A stretch of 64,000 nucleotides of DNA from Paraphoma chrysanthemicola. Taxonomy: Eukaryota > Ascomycota > Dothideomycetes > Pleosporales > Phaeosphaeriaceae. Location: contig JAGMWG010000012.1 of the NCBI GenBank assembly GCA_020744225.1, forward strand, positions 434,001 through 498,000, in the 5' to 3' direction. Below the pieces are notes generated by a model. That model was not told the origin of the DNA. It did not search any database and saw only the letters and a list, made by a program, of their open reading frames with translations. Below are positions 1 to 10,564 of this stretch, piece after piece. Numbering within the stretch: the first letter of the stretch is position 1; every line of letters starts with the position of its first letter. The position numbers and the translations under genes are program-made.

Positions 1-1977
1 GGCAGAAACACAATCTCTCGCCAATCGCTTATCCGTACCTCGTGATTCGCCCAGTACAACAAGTTGAGCCTTGACCCAACAAAAATGCGAGCTGGATATC
101 AAGATACAAAAAAAAGTATCAAGAAAAGTGTAGAGAAAGAAAACGGGCCAGCAACTTACTCATAGCTCTGCTTGCGCCCAAAGCTAGGCATGATTCAGAC
201 ACACACCCTCTTTCACGGCAGCTAGCGAATGAAAAAATTGCGTTATCAGTAACGCACAGAGGTCACGGCGTTTCTCAGCGCGAGCGGTAAGTGTTGGAAC
301 CTTTATGTACAAGCACAACACGTCGGACCTGCAGGTGCAGCGAATCACCGCGCAGCCACGTCACGTCGCGTGGAGAGGCGAGATTTCTTGCGCTCCGAGG
401 AAAGCGCTGCACAGAGTGTTATGCAGGTGTGGTCGCGGCAGATGGGATGGTGTGTGGGAAATGTTGAGAAGGTGCAATTGATGCGGTTGAAACGTGGGAT
501 TTGTATGTACAGCTTTCTTTGCTGTCGTGCCAGCGTGCACAACATATGGCCATGCCATGCTGAGCTTGCGCACAGGTACCGGTCGGTATAGCGCTGGCGG
601 ATACACTAGACTTGTGACTCGGCATGATGCGAACTTGAGCTCATGCTGCCAATTATCGCAAATGTTTCATCTCATTACGCTCGAGGCGGCCTCTCACAGC
701 GCCCTCGAGACAAGGCACTCCTGTTGTCGCAGGCAGGGACATGGCGCGACGTGAGACACGTCGGGCGCGAAAAAGTCGACATGACGGATGATGCAGGGCT
801 CGCGGTTGATGCGTTGGCGCTGGGGATCCACTTGGCTTTCCACTCGCCAAAAGTTGCGGTGGACGGGCCGCGGATGCACGTAGTTAGCAGGACAGAAGAC
901 ACGTCAAGGTCAGATGCGGTGGTGCTTTCGAGTCGCGTTGGCACATTTGCATACACGCTCTCTACCATGGTCTTCTCAAACATCAGTTCTTTGATGGCAA
1001 TGGCGTTTCCAAAGAAAAGAGCACCTCACACACCAAAAGCAATCTCTTCACCGCCAAAACCAATGCACCCCAGACCCATCTATCCACAAGTAGAAACCCT
1101 GCATGCATAACCGTACCCGTTAGCGCTAGCCAAGTCAGGGCTGCCACCGCCAGGGCCACCGCCATCTCGCAGATCAGATCGCAGGCTGTCATGACGGGCG
1201 TCAAGAATTTTTCGTTGCTCTGGTGATGTCGCAGACGAACGTGTGTTCGCATCGCAGTGCATCGTGAGTCTGCAGAAGCACGTTGTGCTGTTTGTAAGAG
1301 TGATGTTGAGATGGTGGGATGACCTGATGTTCCTGGAGCTGCGTGCGCCATCCCGTCGTGCATCGCATGGTTATCCTTGACGACCAGTCTCAACTGTTAG
1401 ACTTTCAGGCACGTCATGACCGAGCAGAGTCATATTGTTGAGGAGATATTGGAGGAGATATTGGGGAGAAATCGTAGACATGTGTAAATAGATTACTTTT
1501 TGCCAGATGTCAACGTGATCCAACTTCCTACCACATAGACAATACACTGCCCAGGTACAGTAACAACTCGTTCTCTTTTAAACTTGACTCGCGCGAAATG
1601 TTGGCCATCATATTGTGTGTTCACAGAAGTTTGTATGTCTTCAGAACAATTTCAAACTTTTGAATTTTCTTTGAAAGTTGTCTGAGGCTACACAGCCAAC
1701 TGCGAACGACCAACGTAAAGGTTGTGCATAGGCCACAGGGCCCGAATTGGTGTGAGGCATGGGGGTAATATGATTTCGCTTACGGCGAAAACAGCATTAC
1801 GAATAGTGGCGGGGAGACACAAGCTCTGGAAATGTAATAAACATGATATTGTATGTAAGCTTCCCTGCGAGGCTATCGACAGTCGCTACTCCAAACGCCG
1901 CAAAGCAAGAAGGTATCTCATGTTGTTCATCCCAGCGCATTCAACTCCGAAATTCACATCCTCCTTCTCTGATGCTC
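1..1977. other. No supported gene; left-edge region
   Basis: I see no convincing gene here. Open frames on both strands are short, overlap each other and show no recognisable domain. A minus-strand frame near 983-1393 has a hydrophobic stretch but no clear start or partner exon. Two direct copies of a 10-bp word (ggagatattg) lie around 1440-1463. Confidence 0.5.
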
Positions 1978-2693
1978 CTACATCGTCCGCCAGAAATAGT
2001 TTGTGTAAAAGTGCCTGGAGAACTTGGGATCGATGTTGACCACGTGCACATCGCCCTTTGCCGCATTCCGGATGACAGCCTTGTTGTATTCGCCCGTTGT
2101 CTTGTCGGCTTCGACATCGATACCCAGTGTGCGGTAAAGTTTCAGCTTGAGTCTGTTTGCACGTTGTTAGCGCATACACTCCTAATCACTTCTACAAGTT
2201 GTGGGATCCAAGACTTACACAGTTGCGTCCTCGCCGGACCTCGTCTCAACGCCTCCCTCCACACCCTCCTCCTCTAGTTCGCCCGCGACACTTCCCAGCC
2301 TGCCCAACTCGCTCTGTAGCCTCTCGCCCTCAATTTCTAAATCGCTAGCCTGCTTCGCAATCTTGAACTTCTCCGTGTCCAACCTCAGAATCTCACTCGC
2401 ATGGTCGACTGAATTGTGCTGCGCTAAAGTGTGATTGTGGTTTGCGCTCAGTGTCTGGTGGGTGCGCGAGAGCTGAGAGAGGCTCGCTTGGAGTGACTGG
2501 AGGTGTTGCGTCCGGAAGGTGGAGAGTGTGCTGAGAGAGTCGGAGATGCGGGCGAGTGAGGCAGTGTCGTTCGAGATTTTGAAATGCGAGGTGCATTGGG
2601 AGATGAGCTGGAGAGAGGTCAGTTTACCTGGTCTTGGGAGTAGGAGTGAGGGCATGCAGGACGCACGGCAGCGGGGTCTTCGTCGAGAAGCAT
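1978..2693 (-). CDS. spc24: Kinetochore protein Spc24 (Ndc80 complex)
   Basis: Three exons: 2693-2667, 2607-2219 and 2152-1978, giving 196 aa. Spc24 pairs with Spc25 in the Ndc80 complex, which links centromeres to spindle microtubules. The product starts MLLDEDPAA, followed by an alpha-helical, coiled-coil-like region (about residues 25-130, with LRLDTEKFKIAKQ) and the C-terminal globular domain (LKLYRTLGIDVEA and KGDVHVVNIDPKFS). The start is chosen because MLLDEDP plus a 59-nt GTGCGT...CAG intron restores the family N-terminus, whereas the longer open frame upstream contains no family-like sequence. The second intron (GTAAGT...ACAG, 66 nt) joins in phase. The length is normal for fungi. 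The identification is from remembered family sequence. Confidence 0.9.
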
Positions 2694-3038
2694 TTTGAGA
2701 ATTATTTATGAGTCGCGTAGAGATTTGGTATTGTTTCGTATCTTTGGCGGAGATTTGGCGGCGACTGTGTTCGTGCAAGGTGGGGTGTAGACGTGATGTT
2801 CGCGATGCCGTTGTGGTGTTGATGTTCTGTTGTTTTGGCGCCCGTGCACCCCAGCAACCAGAATCCAGAAGCCGCGGCCCGCGTGCCGCCACACTTGGGG
2901 CGCAGCTCACGAGGCGTACGTCACAGAACGTTTTCACGAGACAGTCCTTGGTCGTCTGCTGGTGTATCCACCTGCTCTTGCCTCTACATCCTACCTACCT
3001 GAAAATTCGCTCCGTGGATCGCATACCACAACATCGCC
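2694..3038. promoter_or_regulatory. Divergent promoter spc24/fis1
   Basis: This 345-bp spacer separates two genes read in opposite directions, so it must hold both promoters. No TATA box or other sharp motif is visible. Confidence 0.45.
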
Positions 3039-3626
3039 ATGTCGCCGTCATTACCATGTGTGTACAGCTGAAAATTGGAGGGGAAGGCTTCGCTAACGGA
3101 GACCAGATGCCGCAGATGTTGAGTCGCCGCTGAAGCCTGAGGAACTGCAGGTCCTGCGTGCGCAGTATGAGAAGGAGGGCGAATATGTCGGATTGCAAAC
3201 AAAGTTCAACTACGCATGGGTACGCTGCCGCCATGCCCCGCACGCAGTCTATTGAAGCTGCCCATCACATTCGGAGTCGACGGCTGACCATCCGTTTAGG
3301 GCCTCATAAAGTCCAACTCGCGCCCCGATCAGCAAGAAGGTGTGCGCTTGCTCTCAGAGATCTTCCGCAACTCGCGCGAACGGCGGCGAGAATGCCTCTA
3401 CTACCTCGCCCTCGGCAACTTCAAGCTCGGCAACTATGCTGAAGCACGGAGATACAACGAGCTCCTGCTTGAGCTTGAGCCAGCAAATCTGCAAGCGGGC
3501 AGCTTGAAGGGCCTCATAGATGAGAAGGTCGCAAAGGAAGGGCTCGTTGGCGCAGCCATTGTAGGAGGACTGGTTGTCGCAGCCGGCGTTGTCGGCAGCA
3601 TGATGATGAGGGGAAGGAAGCGGTAA
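3039..3626 (+). CDS. fis1: Mitochondrial fission protein Fis1
   Basis: Exons 3039-3057, 3107-3219 and 3300-3626 give 152 aa. Fis1 is a tail-anchored outer-membrane protein of mitochondria and peroxisomes that recruits the dynamin Dnm1 through adaptors. The N-terminal arm reads MSPSLPYAADVESPLKPEE. It is followed by a tandem TPR-like core (LRAQYEKEG; RRRECLYYLALGNFKLGNY; ARRYNELLLELEP). A C-terminal membrane anchor (GLVGAAIVGGLVVAAGVVGS) is followed by a short basic tail (MMMRGRKR). A first exon of only 19 nt is needed to restore the conserved LPYA segment. All splice sites are canonical. Length and domain order are those of the family. Confidence 0.93.
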
Positions 3627-4443
3627 TCGTTTCACCCAGCAACGACGTAATGAAGTGGACATGAACGCGCCAGGCACAGGCGTTGGTGAAACATATACCT
3701 TTGGCTGAGATTGTACAATATTCGAGCGCTCTTCTCGCATGTTGCATATGAAAATAATCCCATTCTTTCACGCATGATTTGCAAGGCATGATAGCCTTGC
3801 CTGAAGTCTCCCACCGTGTCGTTTGCATAGTGACGGGGCTATGGTGCGGCTGGAGAAGCAAATGGAAGACCGCAGAAAGGCAGAGACAATTGGTCGGCAA
3901 ACAGGCGGAGTCACCTCAAGACAATCACAATGGTCTTGCCATAAAGACAACAAAGCCGCGAACTGCCTTAGGCGTTTCTCAAACCTTACACTTTTTTCTT
4001 TTCCTAAAGGAGACTCGTGCCTTGCAGTTCGCACCCCCCACGAAGTGTGCACTTAAAGAGGCTTGGTGGACCCTGAATCGGACGCGACTCTTCGCGATCT
4101 ACCTACCCGCATAACGTCACCGCTGAAAGCAAGCTTCACGGCACCATCTTTCGCCGCCAGCCTTGCCAGCTTTCTGGAACCTGTAGCTGCCCCCGCAACA
4201 TCGCCACGCATCTTCCTGCATCTGCCAGCGAAACAGAGGTCCAATCAACCACATTGTCTGGTCGCTACCGCAACACAGCGCATGACGATATTCTGTGGCT
4301 GTTCACGGCGCCGAACTCACCTCCCGTGACATTTCCGCAAGACCCGCTCTCCTCACATCACACCTTCCCCATCCACACCACTGTACATAGGCCACACCTA
4401 CATCGCCTTCCTCTCGACCTAGACTCCACACACATCCCTCAGT
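3627..4443. promoter_or_regulatory. Intergenic region upstream of the RING-H2 gene
   Basis: This is 817 bp without a supported gene. The 150 bp before position 4444 are C/T-rich, as is common in fungal promoters and 5' leaders. Confidence 0.35.
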
Positions 4444-6018
4444 ATGGAGCGATCAAGTAATCAGCCTTCCGCCGGGCAGAATCAACCGTCGGGCCGGCGC
4501 GACATGATGTTCTGCCACGAATGCGCCGACGAGTGGTATCGGGACGAACACGGCCTTACCTGCCCAGAGTGCGGCTCAGACTTCACGGAAATTGTGAGAT
4601 AATAGCGCGCGACCTCGCATTCAACCTCGTGCTGGAGGCTGGTCATGTTTGATCAATGCTGGACTTGCTAACATACCCCAGATCGAGGAGAACAACGACC
4701 CACGAGACAGCGTTATGTTTGCCGACGACGACGGCGATGACGATGATTCAATGCCCGACCTCGAAGAAGCCTCGCCGAACGCGCACCCCCACCACAATCC
4801 ATGGGCGAACGACGACCCTGATGAAGCAGACATCAGCAATCTGCAATTCACACAAACAGCGCCTGGTAGATTCAATGTGCAAGCGACCATTACACGATCA
4901 GTGTCGCCTCAGCAGTTCCGTGCCGCTGGTGGCATGGCTCCAGCTTCAATAGGCGGCTTCATGTCCATGTTGAATGGGTTAACAAGAGCTGCGTCACAGC
5001 CACAAGGCCAGCAACCCCACGGTCAGGGCGAAGGCTTGTTCTCAGGACCCAACCAAACTCAGAATCAACATCAAGAGCAATCTGCGTTCCAGGAAGCTAG
5101 GGGCCAGACTACAGGAGCACAACCACGCATTCAGACATCACGATTCACATATCATGCCGGTGCGCGGCTGTATCCGAGAGACCCGAATAATCCAGAGCCG
5201 CGGATAGAGCCTGTCGACGATATTACCAAGTAAGTCTAGCGTCATGTGCTGCCCGAGACATTCTAACAAAGAGTAGTGTAGTTACTGGCCTCATGGCAGC
5301 ACTCGGCGCGCAACCTGGAAATTTCCAGGCTCAACAACACCCTGGCGGCGGGTTCGAAGCACGTTTTGGAGGTGGACACGATCACGATCACGACCAGGGC
5401 GGGCATGTGCATGCTGCTCATCCATTTTTCGCTCTCTTCAACTCTCTCGGCATGATGGGGCCTGGCGGGCAGATGGGTGACTTTGTGTACTCACAGGAAG
5501 GTCTGGATCGTATTGTCTCACAGCTGATGGAGCAGACTGCCACATCCAACGCACCTGGGCCAGCACCGCAGTCCGAAATCGATTCCCTGCCGCGTAAGAA
5601 GGTGGACGAGGAAATGCTGGGCGCAGAACACAGAGCAGAGTGCAGCATTTGCATGGACGAGGTCAACATCGGTGAAGAGGTCACAGTACTACCTTGCAAG
5701 CATTGGTTTCACCACACGTGTGTCAGTGCTTGGCTCAAAGAGCACGACACTTGCCCGCACTGCCGAAAAGGTATCACAAAGCAAGAAGAGGGGCAATCAA
5801 GCAGCCAATCAGGTCAACAACCAAGCTCGGGAGCCCAAGCAAGTGGCTCAAGACAGATGCCAGGCGCATTTGATGTCTCTGGAAGTGGCACATCTCAAGA
5901 TCCGTATATGGTGCCAGCCGATGCTCAAGGCACATCATCAAACAACGCAGATACAAACTCTGGCAATGGAGGCATCAGCGATCGGATACGGCGTGGTTTG
6001 TTTGGTCCTCAGCAATGA
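4444..6018 (+). CDS. RING-H2 E3 ubiquitin ligase (RNF126/RNF115-like)
   Basis: Exons 4444-4593, 4682-5229 and 5277-6018 give 479 aa. An N-terminal zinc ribbon has C24, C27, C40 and C43 (CHEC...CPEC). The RING-H2 finger begins near residue 355 (CSICMDEV...LPCKHWFHHTC...CPHCRKG) with C3H2C3 ligands. Zinc ribbon plus distant RING-H2 is the RNF126/BCA2 arrangement of cytosolic quality-control ligases; the likely role is transfer of ubiquitin from an E2 to misfolded or mislocalised clients. The middle is disordered: an acidic stretch near residues 60-80, Gln-rich segments, and a His/Asp patch (HDHDHDQGGHVHAAH). The last exon start follows from the acceptor at 5275-5276, which gives DDITNVVTGLMAAL. 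Confidence 0.87.
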
Positions 6019-9000
6019 TCGCAGTTCCGACTTTGCTGGCGACTAAGCTAACGCGCTCCATTTTGTTCAGGAAGAGAACGATTGCGTCGAAGTCGAGAGC
6101 GAGTCCGACATCGCAGACACAGTCGTTCACTCTCCGGCGTGATCGAGACAAACTCTCCTGAAATAGTCAGGGTCCGAGTCATTCGCCCGATTGGATTCAT
6201 AGTACATAGCATTCCAGCACAGGATGGATTGTATGATATGGAGAACGATGGACGACCGCACTCAGTTGCTTGAGCTTTGGATTTGGCGTTGGGTGTGCAA
6301 GTTTTCTATCCTCTTTGAGTGTGAATAGACACTGGCACATTGCTGCAGCCGAACACTACGGCGGTTGGTAGACTTGGATAGGAGCATTATCATGGCGTTA
6401 GTGAAGCGGGTTTGGTCCATCCTATTTCCGGGACATAGCATTCGTTCGAGACTGGGAAGGATTACCATGACATTATTTGAAGATTTCATTCTGTGAAGCC
6501 ATCAATGCGATGATATTTATATGCCGCACCTTTTTGCTATGCGGTGATCAGCATTGCGACTTTAGGTGACAAACTGAACACCGCCGTTATCTTTCCCACA
6601 AGGTGCCACGAGAAGCAGTCAGCTCATGACTTGCCAATTGTCACATGCAGGCTAAACAATAGCTCGAAGGTCAATAGACCTTCCATTAGATTACGCCTCC
6701 TCCTTGCTCTTTTAAAAAGGTATTCAAAGCGTCTACAGGGTTGCAAATTTTGGAAAGTACGAATTCCCATGGCTGACTAATTGGTCAAGAGATGATTCAT
6801 CGTTCTGACACAGCACACTCATATGTCTCTCATGATCTGGTACGCAGGATAGTCCATGGTGTCCCCTCAGCCAGAAACTCCACCCATACCGGCAATAGCG
6901 TGTACTTCTCCGACAATCTCGTTAGACTATTCCACACGTACATATATATACACACAGACACACACACACGTATTACAATTTTGCACCATGGATCTACATA
7001 ACTTCATTTGGCTCTGCTGAAGTGATATCAGAGGCGACACCCCACAAATTTTGGGACCGACAAATATGTCTACATCACATCAAGCCTGGCTCGTCATCCA
7101 AATAGATCTCGAAATTGTACGTGGAAATGAACTCGGACACGCGGCAAGGAAAAGACTAGGATAAGGACGGCCGCTGCAGCAGTGGACATAGCCGCGGGCT
7201 ACGATTCCACATGCACTGGTTGAGATTACGCCATACTTACGGACGCGTTCGTATCATTTCTACAGAATCTGCGGCTACGTCGTCCGAAGTTCGTATTCGC
7301 CGGCTATATAGCGATCTCGACAAGACAAGTAGATTGCGCAGCTCGCTGAGATAGTCAACGGCGGACGGGTGACGCTGGTGAAGATGCCGGGAGAGCTGGT
7401 TATTAATATCGCAGTGTACTTAGAGCAAGCTTTTATCAAAGCGTTGAGGAGCAATCGAATACTTTGTAGTTGTGTTGTAATCTATCTAGTTGCACAATAG
7501 CGAGGTCTTCCGTACATTCAACTGAACTTATAGATGCTCACACTGGATTCTTTCAACAAGGTTCAAGCCATTTGCTTAAGTTCCGCGGCGTCACGTTGCC
7601 AGACGGACTACGGACGGAAACAGTTAGCGAAGCAGTTTGGAAGAAGATCCCTTCGCCTACGAAAGCGCTTAACTACCAGATGTGCCTTCTTGAGGCTGCG
7701 CATATGATCGAACCCTAGACAGGAAAGGGGGCCCTGTCCTGGAGGTGGGGCCCAAGATACGGGTATTGGAGGGATTTGCGGAGTGTAGATACATTTGCTC
7801 CATTAGACATACATTGATGCAAGGCCTGTTCCGTGTACTTTACCAAAGGTCGCATTAGCCGAAAATCATGAACAGAATCCCGCTACCAGGTCAGAAGAAA
7901 GCTAAGGTCCCCGAGCTATATGAAGGCTTATGCAATGTAACGCGGCGCTCCTTCTGCGGGAAAGCAAATCCTCGCCTTTTCTAGGAAGGTGGTTCCAGTA
8001 GTCGAGATGCAATTGGAACTGGCTTTTGCGCCTAATACCTGATGAGGTTAGGTACCGCAAGCCTCGAGCGATGTGAACGAGTGCACCTGCACATGCAGCC
8101 CAAGACATGCAGTGCGATTGCGGCACCGTGGAACGAGGTGATGCGTCTTCCGTTCCCGCTCCCGCTTCCGCTCGCTTGCTTGTGCCGCAGACCCGGGAAG
8201 GCTGACAGATGTGGCGTTTCCTATATTTTTTGTTTTCGGTAGAATACCGTGAGTCACTTCGATGGGCCAGATTGAATTGGAAGAGAATGTGCAGATGTTG
8301 GCCTATTAACCACCAATCCAGCTTCAAGCGTGATGATAGCCCAGGTGACTACGGACGGCACTGACTGCTCATTGCATTTTAATGGTATACTAGCAAGTGC
8401 ACACGCAGCTTTCAGCTTATGCACGCATCGCGATTGGGAGAATTCTGGTAAGGACGCTAATAAAAATATGGAGAACTTGGCGCATATACGCAGGCAGTAT
8501 GATGAAGCTGCGCGGGCCTTTACAACCAGAGGATGTTCTATCAGTCCAAATCGAGTTAGCTCACAGTACGTCATGTATCGTCACAGCATACCCTCAAAAG
8601 GTCACGCTAGTACTCTATGTAGTGACCTACTGTACGCTGAATCCTCCGATGAGCGATTGTATGCTCTAGTCTGCTATTTCGTTTAGATCCTGGCACTTTT
8701 AGCGACTCAACCACCTCATATGGGTACTAGCCTCGGTTTTGTGAGCGTCTCACAATATTTTGAGATTCTACAGGATACTCTTATCCTTGGGTATACCAGA
8801 TCAGAATCAATGAATAGACGCAGCTATATCTGTTATGTACATTAAGAAGAGATGCGAATGGACACGTCCAAATAGTGACAGACCTGATTCCATGAATTCC
8901 ACGGAGCTGATCCTCTGTTTGTTCGCCTCACATAACTCAGCTGATCTATTGAACTCATCATACGCGTCACAATGCCTTACAATCCGGCCGTTTCGTGAGG

Positions 9001-9556
9001 GGAAGTACCCATCGGATCAGGACCTAGTCCCATCATTCAGATTATACTGCCATACGAGTTTCTTGTAGAGGATATTGAATCTGAACTAGTCGTCCCCTGC
9101 CTATTGTTGGTAGCCCCCTCTGAGTTTATCATCCTATCAGCCTAGGTTCCTACAACTGTGACTAAAAGGGTGGGATGGCAGGGAACCAAAACTCTTACTT
9201 GTTATGAACAATCGTACCATCTGCCTCAAAGCCTCTTGAGCCCGTCAAGTCCGCGGGATGTAATGGCCCCAGACCCGGCAGACCGGTCAGTACAGTCTGT
9301 GAAAGCGCCTGGATTGCCTCCTGCCATTTCAATATTATGGATGCAAGAGCTCCACGATTAGCACACAGCACGGCTCAGGATTCTTATACACTAAGTCCTA
9401 CTAGGCGATCTTGCAACGCGGTGCAAGTCTCGCAACATATAAAGCCCCTTCGTTCTTCTCTCATTCCACCACCACACAACACCACACCTCACTTCGTCTT
9501 CCACAGCCCAGCAAAACACTCTATCACTCATAGTTCAAGCCTTCAGCGCCTTCATA
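6019..9556. other. 3.5-kb gene-free region with a CA microsatellite and a TATA box
   Basis: No supported gene is seen. Stop codons are frequent in all frames from about 6.9 to 9.3 kb. A (CA)n/(TA)n microsatellite lies at about 6937-6970. The longest frame (7470-7718, plus) has no recognisable domain or start context. The last 120 bp belong to the promoter of the broken secreted-protein gene: a TATAAAG box at 9438-9444 followed by a CT/CA-rich leader. Decayed transposon sequence is possible, but no terminal repeats or transposase motifs are visible. Confidence 0.5.
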
Positions 9557-9895
9557 ATGCACTTCTCCACCCTCGCCCTCACCGTTCTCGCCACCAGCGC
9601 TTCCCTCACTTCCGCCGTCGTCGTCGACCTCTTCTCCGACACAGACTGCAACAACCCGGCGGGCAGCCGCAACGTCTGGGACAATAGCTGCGCACCACTC
9701 GGCGGATTCGAGTCCTACCGCATCACGGGGTCCGGCGGCTGGAATTAGCAGCTCAGCGCGTACAGCCGCAACGCGTGCGCTGGGCCAACGACGGCGTGCA
9801 CCCCGGTTTCGGTATCGGGCGCGTGCATCAGGGCTAGGAACAATGTTGGGGGGAGCAATGCGATGAGTTCGAGCCCGTTTTGCGGAGTGGTTTAA
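9557..9895 (+). pseudogene. Small secreted cysteine-rich protein gene broken by a TAG
   Basis: The frame opens with a clear signal peptide (MHFSTLALTVLATSASLTSA). It continues as a small secreted protein for 63 codons, stops at TAG (9746-9748), then runs in the same frame for 48 more codons to TAA at 9893-9895. The downstream part keeps protein-like composition and four of six cysteines (NAC, TAC, GAC, PFC), so the stop looks recent. It could have arisen from a CAG or TGG codon by a single change. A good TATA box and leader sit upstream. Alternatives are a sequencing error, readthrough, or a shorter functional protein. The function is unknown; related small secreted proteins are common in plant-associated fungi. 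Confidence 0.65.
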
Positions 9896-10564
9896 AGAGG
9901 TAAGTAAGCGAGATGGAGAGCGTTTTAGAGAGAGAAAGGAACTGATTAGGAACATCAAGATGTGAGCCGTCTTGGTTCGAGTTTGGCATTGCATTGATCT
10001 TACAGGATATATGGTGCAGCTTCGGGACATGATAGTGGAGAGGGGAAAATCCATGATAGGACATTCACATTCGTTTTGAATCTAGACTGGATATTGTTGG
10101 ACAAGTCACAAGGATGGTCGCTTCGACATAGAGTCGTATGTCGAAAAGAATTGCCTGCTTGTCTACACCAAGAACTTTTTGTCAACGTGATATATTCGAC
10201 CAGTGCTTTTGGGGCTAGCGGCTGATGCGTGTACACGCTTACGCACTAGGTCGTTTAAGACGGAGCGAGGCGTCTATAGGCATACAATCCATCAACATCA
10301 GATTGGATAAACACGTGCACAATCTTCAGCAACGACATTGCATTATGAATCTACCAACTAAGTCGTGATCTGTCATGCGACAATCATAGAGACATCCCGT
10401 TGGTATTCATTATCATTGCTCCATTCAGACCAGTCCAAACAAAGTCCTCATTCAATCAACCTGATGCAGTGGCCAAGTCATCAGCTCGTGGCGAAAGCGT
10501 TGCTTAGTCGTGCGAGCGTGACACTCTCAGCGTTCAGGCTCGGCGCAATTTAATCGTGCTGAGC
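9896..10564. other. Intergenic region between convergent genes
   Basis: This is 670 bp between the 3' ends of the secreted-protein pseudogene and the GYF gene. I see no gene or strong repeat in it. Confidence 0.4.

Noticed and set aside
643..1393. Overlapping open frames on both strands (155 aa plus; 136 aa minus with hydrophobic segments)
   Set aside because: No domain, no coherent splice model, and both strands are equally open, which suggests composition rather than coding.
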